The notes below the pieces were generated by a model. That model was not told where the DNA came from. It saw only the letters and a list, made by a program, of their open reading frames with translations, and did not search any database. From positions 1,674,001 to 1,738,000 of the forward strand of contig JABWDB010000038.1 in the NCBI GenBank assembly GCA_019614645.1: a stretch of 64,000 nt of DNA, written 5' to 3'. The DNA comes from Stratiolaelaps scimitus (Eukaryota; Arthropoda; Arachnida; Mesostigmata; Laelapidae). This document shows positions 54,547 through 64,000 of the stretch, piece by piece. The position numbers and the translations under genes were made by a program. Position 1 is the stretch's first letter. Each line of letters opens with the position of its first letter.

Positions 54547-56772
54547 CATAGTAGAGCGCAATCACCCAATGTTTTCCTCTGACCGAAATAGTACCTTACC
54601 TGCTTTTTCCTGCTTGTGTCGTAGTTGACTTTGAGCTGACGTTTCCATCGCGGGCCTCGGCAGTGCAAGGTTAATCACATCCCAGCCAAGATACGATTTC
54701 GGGAGATCGAAACTGCCATCACAAATTATAGTTATGTTTGTGGTTTTCATGGCAACCTTACTCAAGAGATGTGCATTAGCCACCTTGGCCACGCCAACGT
54801 CCTAGCCTGGTTTTAACGTACCGAAAATCTAGACCTCTCAGACACCATATGCCATTGCAACAGAGGCACAACTTTCGTTAAGAATGCACGTAAATTGTAG
54901 GCCGATATTTAGTTTTTGTTGATCACCTTTGTTTTCCACGCATACATTAGGCTCAGGCATAAGCTACTGCGCGTGGTTAAACATGAACGAAATGAGAAAT
55001 CGATCACAAAGATTACTGCGTCAATCCATTACGTGGCCTCCCTGGCTGTTTTCGACCTTCTACCACTGTTAAGCACTTTATTTTTACATTTATTGTCAAA
55101 TACTCAGGTTTTTTTGTTATGATGGAATATTTACTGCTTAAATTATTGTTTAAATATTGGTCCCACGCAAGAAAACATTAAGTCAACTTAGAAATAGCCA
55201 ATGACTAGCGTACACTTCGAGGTCCTCGGCTACAAACATCGGAAAATCATACTTACAAATTTGAAAGTTGATTCGACTGGTTGAACTATGTAGCCCCGAA
55301 AGATTATGTTGGCAGTTACAGGTATATCTGAATCTGTATCATCAATAACAATGAGGGCTCCACGATATTAATCGTGAAAGTTGGAATGTCAGAACCATAT
55401 TTAATTAGAATATACTTTTATGCAGAGAGTTGCACGTCCTTTTTAAATAGCCACCTCGAAGTACCACTTGCTGCTTCCTTTTTTTGAAACGAGGAAATTT
55501 TCTTCAAACGCATACGCAAATGCTGTTTCCTGCATTAGACTATATGATCGGAAGAGGACATTTTACAGTAAATTTTCAAATAGCCACCGTAGTGAAAATC
55601 TTTAACTTTATTTGAAAAATCATGCCTAATGTCAAGAAAAAATGGGGACGCCACCACTTCCACTATAAGATGGACCCAGTATTGGAGCCGCAAACAAACA
55701 CAATGTATTCTCAGCACGAACTCGATACGGTATGTCACATAAGTAGGCCTGGCACCATTTAAACGTTTTGTCATGAGTGCCCAGAGTTCACATCTTATTT
55801 TATAACAATTGCGTTCTACTTTGTCAAAGTCAGATTTTGATGTAAGTATATATCTTTGTTATCTAAAAATATCGCCCGGTTTTGCGGCATTTAAAGTAAA
55901 TAATTGCGCGAGAGCCGTAAGACCATGTTCTTACCCGCACCTGAGTAATGAGATACAGGTTGATAACTTGTAATAGCAGGTTTTTGCCGCTAGTTTCTAC
56001 ACCGGTGTGACCACACTCTGAATAAGTTAGGCACAACTCCATCATTGCATCAGCGTTCAAACAACAAACAAAGAGATTCAGTAAAAAACATGGCAACACG
56101 TTTGTAAACAAAAGAGTAGACATATTGTATATTAGTGTAATATTAGGGGGCGCAATATCGCATTTGATTTTACATTTTTTAGTATACTGTAGACCAACAA
56201 CTCCGACAGTATAAACGCTGTATCTTGATATTCAGAACCTATAGGAGCTCTTGTATTAGTCTCAAAATGAAGATGCCCAGGCCGATCATCGCCGTGTGGT
56301 CTTAATAAAAAAGCATAAAAGCATAAAATAAATCATATGCTTTAACAAACATAGCTCTTTCTCTTTAGCCTAGTCACGCGAACGAAATTAAATCGTCGGT
56401 TGTAACTCGCCTAATCAGCTTATTCGACCTTTGATATCTAACCTAACCCTACTGCGACCTCAGGCAGTTTTGATCTTTCCTCCGGTCTTGTCCCGTAGTA
56501 GTGCAGCCATATGGATCACTCACAGCATGAGGTAGAAAACAATGGAACGAATGGTGTTATTATAGTGTTATAATGTTGATGGCCATCTACTCGAGAGTAG
56601 AAATGTAGAAGCTCTCCACAGTCGCCATCTCATCGCCTTGTTAATAAGGCATATAGGAAGGGAACGTCCACTATTGACTGCCTTCTGAATTTTCTGAATA
56701 TAACCGAGCTGGCTATAAACAAGAGTTATAAACAATGTTAAATAAATTAATTTCAAGGGGGCGTCTGAGAGC
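54547..56772. other. Nothing recognised
   Basis: Short overlapping ORFs without family motifs. Confidence 0.5.
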
Positions 56773-56985
56773 ATGCCACAGGAGACCAGTCTCCCTGTTG
56801 TGTCATCGATGGTCGGTGCCAAATTGGTGAAGTGGATTTCTGACCTTCTCCCTGGGAAGTTTTTCAGTGTCAAAGTCAATGGTGCGTTCTTGAGCACTGT
56901 ATATACACTAAAGGGTGTCCACAAGACACGTGTATTGGACAACGTTCGATTCAAGTTGAATTGTGGGGTATTCCATATTTGCAAA
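56773..56985 (+). pseudogene. Possible RT fragment
   Basis: KLVKWISDLLPGKFFSVKVN, then GVHKTRVLDNVRFKL, resembles the RT segment leading into GVPQGSVLGPLLF. The PQGS core is lost, the frame soon ends and no YADD follows. The assignment is tentative. Confidence 0.35.
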
Positions 56986-56999
56986 AGTAATATATATAA

Positions 57000-57779
57000 A
57001 AATCAAACTTATATATATATATATATATATATAAAATTGTTTTTTTCACGATCGTCCTCGATATTGCTGCATTATTGACATCCGATGCAACCAGGCTGTC
57101 AAGGTTATCCTTCGGCCTCTGTACAGGTAATATTCGTCGTAGTTTTTAATGCGGAAGTTTTGTTTAGATGACTCATAGGATGCGACACAAGCCGCGGTGG
57201 TAGATGCTAGTCATCGAGTCGCAACCGGCATAGATTTATTTTTCTAAGTAGCGACAAAACTGAGGCCGATGGAATGCTTGCCTAGTCGCCAATATCAACT
57301 GTGACGGCTGTGAAGATGGTTCTCAACGGGCAGGAAGGCGGTGGTGGTGGTGGCTGGTGCCTACGGCATTCAGCAGAGCGAATCTAACAGCGGTATCGTC
57401 CTTCGAGTTACTACAGTTATTCGACCGGGGTTACCGTTGTATTGAGGCTATGTCGTACTCAACATAGCTTCAATACTGTGTACCAGCGCCTTTCACGCGC
57501 AAGCCATGTAAGTATCAGCACCAACTAGCTAAGGTTCAGAGCGCTCACCCGTACCAGCGAGAGTGATGTACATTCAATTTGTCAACCTCACTTCCTGTCC
57601 ACGGTTGGGACACCTGCATACGAATGATGCTATAGCATAGGCTAGCGAATGTACACGGGTTAGCTGGTGCGATTCTTGGTTTTGGTTGGTTGAGACATTT
57701 CTGACTTATTATTATGATTATCTGCATGTTTTCTGCAGGCTGCATCAGTGACTAACTAGAAGAGACAGTAGCCATTGCA
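57000..57779. other. Nothing recognised
   Basis: A (TA)n tract at 57008-57032, then moderately GC-rich sequence with a (GGT)n run near 57340. Confidence 0.45.
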
Positions 57780-58203
57780 GCAGCACTAGCTCCGCAGATG
57801 GTCACCAAGCAGACTGCTGGGTCCATTTTGCCCATTTTGTTCGATGTTCGCGTCCCCAAGCTAGCAGTGATGGGAGTACATGCGAGGCCCAGTTGTTGCG
57901 TGTCCAGTTCATACCACCACCAGCAGCAGCACGACCAGTAGCTAGATAGCTGGCCGTCTGGGCTGTTTGCTAAGCCAGGTAGGTAGGTAGAAAGGCAGGG
58001 CCAGTAAAGTCAGCCACGGAGTGAGGAAAGAAGAGATAGAGAGAATCTAGTGGTTGTTTGTTGTAGTGACAGTCGCCTCGTAGCCATTTTTGTCCCTGCG
58101 TCGTCGTTCGTCTTCCTTCCTCCTCCTCCTTCTCCGTTCGTCCGCCTTCGATCGCCATTGCGGCCGCCGCAGACGGCAAATTCCTCCTGGCCACCACCAC
58201 CAC

Positions 58204-58234
<31 letters not shown>

Positions 58235-58354
58235 TCATAGGCCCCCTCTTGAAACACCCGTAAAGTGCAGCATACGACAGGGCTAAGATAGGACTACACT
58301 CGTGGTGCTCTCTCCCTTGTTTCGGAGAGACCGAAACACTCGAGACCTTCGCAC
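57780..58354 (+). promoter_or_regulatory. GC-rich island ending in a splice-donor-like site
   Basis: A CpG- and CCG/CCT/CCA-rich block (for example 58188-58236) ends at GCAC|GTGAGT (58354/58355). This layout is common in noncoding first exons of large arthropod genes. The Arg-rich and Pro-rich frames here come from the repeats. No coding start or downstream exon was found within the window, so exon status is only a suggestion. Confidence 0.3.
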
Positions 58355-58439
58355 GTGAGTCGGAGACCTCTTTGACGGCTTCGCGTTTGGTGTTCACCAC
58401 AACGAGGACGGGGACCAGTCGTGTCACCGATGTAGTTCT

Positions 58440-61400
58440 TTTTTTCTACTCATTTCACTGTTGGAATCTGACGGGGTTTGTCGACAAGGAGGCACGACCT
58501 AGTCGATTTACCCCGGCAGAGCAGACTCAATATGGGTTTTGCTTCGCAGTAATTGTGTCAATTTGTTGATTTTGTAAACGGTCTCGTCTAAACGGCAACT
58601 TACAGTTTATACCAATCTTTTGCAAACATTTTTATTTTTTAGTGTGTGCACTTTTTGGCTCCATATCAAAAACTACGAAGTGGCCTATAAAAATGCATAC
58701 GTATTTTCTGCCCTACCTTTGTTTTGCTCTGTCTACTTGGTACCGACAGATCCGCGGGTTTAAATTGCAATAAATGTAGGCTTATCGATCTCTAGGATTG
58801 TTACATGCTGGCCTCGGCGTTTGCAGTCCGACCTATGAGGAATAAGAGTGAGCTGATTGTTTGCCTGCTCTTATGCAACTCGACTCTCTTATGCAACTTG
58901 TGAAAATATTTGAGTAGCGAAACTTAACCTGAAGAAGGAGATCCGTATATGAAATGCATTCGGCCCATGCGATTTGTTAGTGATACCTCGGCAGCAAACG
59001 GCACCGAAGACTGATTTAACATCTCTTGCCTTATTTCCTATGATCTGAAGCGAGCGACGTACCTACCCCATACATACACATAAAGAGTTGCTTATACGAA
59101 ATATAAATAATAAATAAATTTTCCGGGCTGACCCACGACTACGACATACACTAGTACTATTATACTACTGTGTAGAATGATCTTTCGACCATGATTGAAC
59201 ATTTGTGTTTGAACACCTAAACGCAAAGGCTGTTTACTTGTTCAAGCTTTACGCCGTTAATATGCAGACATTCGTTGATTAGATCACAACATTGTTGTTA
59301 CATTGCTTCGTTTTTCGGGCTAGATATCCGAGGTAAAAACTAATGTGAGTGCCCCTGTGGCTGGCTGAGCTGAACCCCGAACCGACAACCATTAAATTGA
59401 GAGATCATCAGAATTTTCAAAAAATTAAATTAATTGAAATATTAATTAACCACTTCAATTGTTGAATTTAATTAATAACAAATTAATAAGGACGCAGAAA
59501 TATTTTCAAATAATTTTCAACACAAAGAAGCCGATTGTGTCTTTGCCTGTTGCGAGACAAGCTAATAACGACTGTAACAACGCGTGCGGCCTATTCCAAT
59601 GCTTTTGTGACCTATTTATCAGTCAGACGAGTGGATAAAGAGACCTAATGTATCTGCCTGATTTACTAAAAGAGCATACATGCCTTCTTTGATTCTAATT
59701 GAGATTGCTCGATCTAGTCATAAAGCACGTCCTCTAAATAACAAGTCGATTCACTTTATAACTGCAACACGGGTCTCGTGCTAACTGATAACGTTGTAGC
59801 CCCATTATCGTGAGCCCCAGAGAACGGGTGACATTCAGATTTCGTTTTTTTTGCCTCCGACGGCAAAACTAAGGTCAACCTGCCTCGATGGTTAAAGACA
59901 CAAAGTTGTCTGAGCAGAAAACTACATGTGCACGGTAGATGCGCGCCGCAATACTTCTTCCGCTTAGAATACTAACATCCACATTGAGGACTCACCAGTA
60001 TATTATCCTTTTACCTCACAACAAAAGAATAATACAACACTGCGCATTGCTTGTAGGTGCGGGAGATAGAAGTAATGATAAACAATTGTCTTGATCTCCC
60101 TTGAACGGATTGCGATGAAGAGATTATTTTGGTTTTGATAGCAGGAGATCAGAAGACGGGCCACATTTGCTGTCGGTGTCTGCTTTGGAAATTTGCCAAA
60201 CATAACAATGAAGTAGTCGAGTGAGGTCGGGGAGATTTACACTGGGATATCCATGGATAGGTTTGAATCATGACAAGTATTCAGAAAACAGCTTGTTGTG
60301 CATGAAAAGCAGTCAATATAAATGGTAGTAGTTATTATTGCTAACAGACTGTTAATTACCAATGCTAAGGATAGCGTGCGACTTTAATTCCAAGTTAAAC
60401 TGAAAAGGATTTAAACAATTTGCATACACTTCACAGAAAACTTAACTCGGCAGATGTAGAGCGGTGACAGGTTGGACTGCGTTCGCATATTCGAACAGGG
60501 TGATAGTATCTTGTTCTTCTTATCGCTGCAGTATATGATGTACAAAAGACTACCCTAAACTTAACAAAAACACACGTATTGCAAATATAGATTTACGCCA
60601 TTGACAAGATAATTATAATAGCATCTCATCGTTTCGAATTTTCGGGATATACAACATCCTATGCTTGCTGCCTCGTGCGCACCAAGAGCTTCCTACCAGC
60701 GCAAGGAAAATTGTATTTTGAAGAGTTGGAAATGTATTTCCAAGATTGGATGTGTCATGAGTTTGTTTGTTTTATGTCTTTATGTTTTTCTGTTTCCAGC
60801 ATCAAGAATTTCGGACAGATCGAACTGCTTCAAGAAAACCATTAAAAAGTCTTTGTAAAGTCAACTCGCTGTTGGTATTTGAAGGTGGTATCATCACCTG
60901 GACCGAAGCTCGTCTTTTGTCTGTTCTGGGTCTGTTTTAACCCTTTAGGCAGTATCGTAGTGTCTTGCTTGCTTGTACACCTTGCGGCCTTCGGGCACCG
61001 CCGCCTCAAATATAGATAGAGGACGATAACGAAGATCTGCAGCTCGAGCCTATGGGTGCTGGGCCCTCAACAATGACCCTCCTAGACAGAGGTTGCCAGG
61101 TGGGCGAACCCAAATAGAACAAAACACAAGAATGCTCTCAACAACAACGACAACAACTATAATTGCTGCTGGTACAATGTCGACACACCCGATCTTGAAC
61201 GATGAATAACATTGTTTATTGTATTCCTGTTGACAAGATATGGTAAATGAGCCCCCAAAGATAAATATGAAACAGGTTAATAAGAAGCACCATGTATATG
61301 GAATCATACTCTGTATGGTGAGTATATAAATATGTAGAGATCTTCATCAGTTTGTCTCAATAGTCCGAAGCAGATTGGAAACATTATATGTGGTAAATAT

Positions 61401-64000
61401 TTGTTAAGTCATTCATTATCTAAAAATAAACCTTCTACTCAGAGAGGAATTGGCTCAACTCACAGTGTCCCATCAAAATGAAGCGAATCTTTTCTAAAAC
61501 CCACACCAATTCCGGCGAATTTCCAAGAAAAACAAAATTCGTATATATTTTTTTTATTATTATCAACCTCGAGGCGTTTGGACTCGAACCTCGCCGACAC
61601 CGCCCAAGTACTCTCCCGTTCCTCTCATACTCTGGAAAGCTTTATCCAAGACAACAAATAAGAGAAAGGTCAGCCCAAGCGACGCTCTAACAAGAGGCAA
61701 CATTTTGTGTATGTCCTTCTGTTGGTTACCGGTAAAGAATAGCGCGTACCGGCCTTCGACAGCGGCCGCAGTAACAGCAGGCCATATGCGTCTGTGGTTG
61801 CACACCACCTCACCGTCGCATGGCTATCTACAATACATAGATAGATGGATAGATAGATGTTGACTCGCTTGCTTCCACCTTAAGGGCGTTGATTCGCGGT
61901 GCCACGGACCTCTTCCAAGTTAGCGGACACGCTTGGCTTCGTCAGATAATTCGGGACACCCGAGGTTAGAGTTCGAAAGCGCCCTGATTCGAACGCTCTT
62001 TCTCTTTTCCGGTGTGACTACATCCGATCGGTGACTAAGAGACTATGGCTCATCGTACAAGATGCCATCGTCGTCGCTCTCGCTATTCACTATAAAAAAT
62101 TAATAAAAAAATTCTAACACACGCATAAAAATACGTTGCTTAATAACAATAATAATAATAATAATAATAACGACCATATAGAAGAAAATATTTTTGAAAT
62201 ACTATCGCTAACCTGAGCTTGATAGTGGGTTCCGAGGGAGCATGTCCATCCAAGTTGTGCATTGTAGGATATAAAGGATTAGGTAAGGAGGACCTTTGTT
62301 CTACAAATAAACCGACGGTATCTGTTTGTTGTCGCTCTGTAGTGCCATCAGAACATGCGAGCTGCACATGTAAGTACGGTCCAGTAGATAAAAAAAGAGC
62401 AATTCGTTCAACTCGAATGACTCATTCAATGAAATGTCAATCAGTTGGGACAGACAACATTACTATTATTATTATTATTATTATTGGTTAGTATCAAAGG
62501 TATAGAGTAATGTTCGTAGATGCTTGTAAAATACAGTGGAAATTTTAACTTGTGCCATGCCGACTCTTAGTTCGCTGCACAAACTTTATGTTTATTTATT
62601 CACAAAGTTTATTTATTCAACAAACGTAAATACGTTTGTGCACATGCAGATTTATTTATTCATAATGTGAGTTAGGCAACTGCTATTTCGCGACGCTTAA
62701 AGTCTCGTAAAAAGTTAGTTTATTTTTAATAAAAACTCAGATATGCATTGTGTACACAATGTATGAATTAATACTCCACATCGACTTTGGCTTGAGCTCT
62801 AAATCAATACATCAATCATTTTAGTCAAACTGAGTAGCGGTTTTTTAAAGCAAATAAAAATATATATAATATCAAGGTGTCTACGCATAATTTGTATTAT
62901 TATCCTGTTAAATTCTAGAAAACGATGAGTCAACTGAATCGAAAACGTAATATCACAAATGGTACAATGAAAGCCGAGTACATTTGCCACGAGTGACGAT
63001 TATCTGAAAATGATTCGTTTATAAATGATCAATAATCCCATGGCAACTTTCCTCTTATCTTTTTCGTTATCTGATATCGACAATCGCCGTTTATGTATAG
63101 CTGTTGAGGTAATCCTAATATGTACATGCAGTATCCACTCATAAAGCAGACGTTTTTTTGGTTAGCTTCCATGGTAAGCCTCACCTCTACCTGATACAAA
63201 AATAGATAAAAATGCATCTCTCTAAGATAACACTTGTAGGGTTATCTAGTGACGGATGATTGCAAGGGTAGCCATCTCTGTGTAAATTTCTCTTTGTAAT
63301 TTTTTATCAATAAATTACGTTTTCAAATAAAAGACGCGTTCAATCCTGGACATTTCGTCTCGGCATGCATATAAATCACGTTGTATAGTGCAACACATTT
63401 TGCCACATCACTAGGTCTACACGGTCGTGATGTCTGGACAGCATCATAATTTGAGCCAGTATATATATTGACGTGAGGTTTCGGGTGACCAGCTATATCT
63501 TTTATTTCTAATTAATATGAACGTATCCTAATTTACATCAAACATTTGAAAAACGGAATTTCCGGCAAGGCTATTTTTCTGCAGATTGCTAATCAGAGTC
63601 AATACAAAGAATGGACAAACGCATATCACGTAATAATATAAATGGTAGAGATTTTCAGTTTAGGTTTTAGTTACACGTACTATAGAAACCGTTGATGATC
63701 AAATTATGGAAGATGTTTTGTAGGTTCCACGAGGTCGACATCAATTCATACTAGGATTGTTTCTTTTAATTAAGGTTAGTTTTTACCCCTTTTCGGTACG
63801 CTTGATAAATATTCTAATAATACATATCGCTTATTCAACGGTGAAAGATAGTTGCTAAAAACTTTACAATAACTATCCATAGGGAATAGCTTACACTATA
63901 AATAATCGCACAACAGTTAAAAATTATATAAGCATAAAATAGCGTCATTGGATAAATATGTTAACGCAGATTACTTTTTCCATATTTCGAAAACCCATTT
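58440..64000. other. No supported gene to the window end
   Basis: Only chance-size ORFs. Noted structures are a very AT-rich block at 59405-59480, a B-box-like GGTTCGAGTCC on the minus strand at about 61570-61580 followed by an A-rich stretch, ATT/AAT runs at 62146-62170 and 62461-62486, three TTTATTTATTCA repeats at 62590-62660, and a palindrome at 62619-62638. Confidence 0.45.

Noticed and set aside
56568..56984. 138-codon minus-strand ORF
   Set aside because: It overlaps the more plausible RT-like reading on the plus strand and has no motif of its own.
58047..58427. 126-codon minus-strand Arg-rich ORF
   Set aside because: Product of CCG/CCT/CCA repeats in the GC-rich island.
61560..61600. 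Minus-strand B-box GGTTCGAGTCC followed by A-rich DNA
   Set aside because: No A-box or paired arms and no second copy in the window; too little for a SINE call.

Overview
This is an animal nuclear window, AT-rich, with spliced exons, long introns, many microsatellites and numerous decayed transposons. The element types (mariner, a long-TIR Tc3-like element, CR1/Jockey-like and R1-like LINEs, tRNA-derived SINE-like repeats) suit an arthropod. A mite or tick would fit, but nothing here proves the order. No bacterial, phage or CRISPR features were seen.

The main find is a plus-strand gene assembled from splice sites and reading phase, covering 4457 to about 40.9 kb. Exon 1 (4457-4711) encodes a signal peptide or signal anchor. 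Exon 2 (36131-36188) follows a 31.4-kb intron. Exons 3 (38914-39366), 4 (39689-39772, a membrane helix) and 5 (40097-40479) complete a 410-residue single-pass membrane protein with a Ser/Gly-rich cytoplasmic tail. Exon phases are consistent (0, 1, 1, 1). After the TAA the same frame stays open for 140 more codons, including a poly-Gln tract, to a TGA at 40900. A phase-matched 174-nt candidate intron (40358-40531) would remove the TAA. I do not recognise the protein family.

Intron 1 holds most of the transposon load: RT relics (about 2.1 kb lies upstream of exon 1; 16.3-17.2 and 21.2-22.2 kb lie in the intron), a mariner and a Tc3-like element inserted back to back on TATA (11788-14347), two SINE-like copies, short retroposed units and foldback hairpins. 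It also holds a 394-codon intronless ORF at 30215-31399 and a short secreted-peptide-like ORF at 27083. Intron 2 holds a second mariner deletion copy and a 5'-truncated R1-like LINE with target-site duplications.

Downstream of the gene (41-64 kb) are a probable 3' UTR, a 135-bp TA tract, a Tc3-like deletion derivative (47.2-47.6 kb), a retroposed unit at 47.7 kb, a LINE ORF1 relic carrying a 66-bp inverted duplication (48.1-48.5 kb), a degenerate mariner (53.6-54.5 kb), a weak RT relic (56.8 kb) and two GC-rich trinucleotide-repeat islands (50.7-51.5 and 57.8-58.4 kb). The islands may be 5' exons or promoters of genes that are not otherwise visible. No other gene could be supported there.
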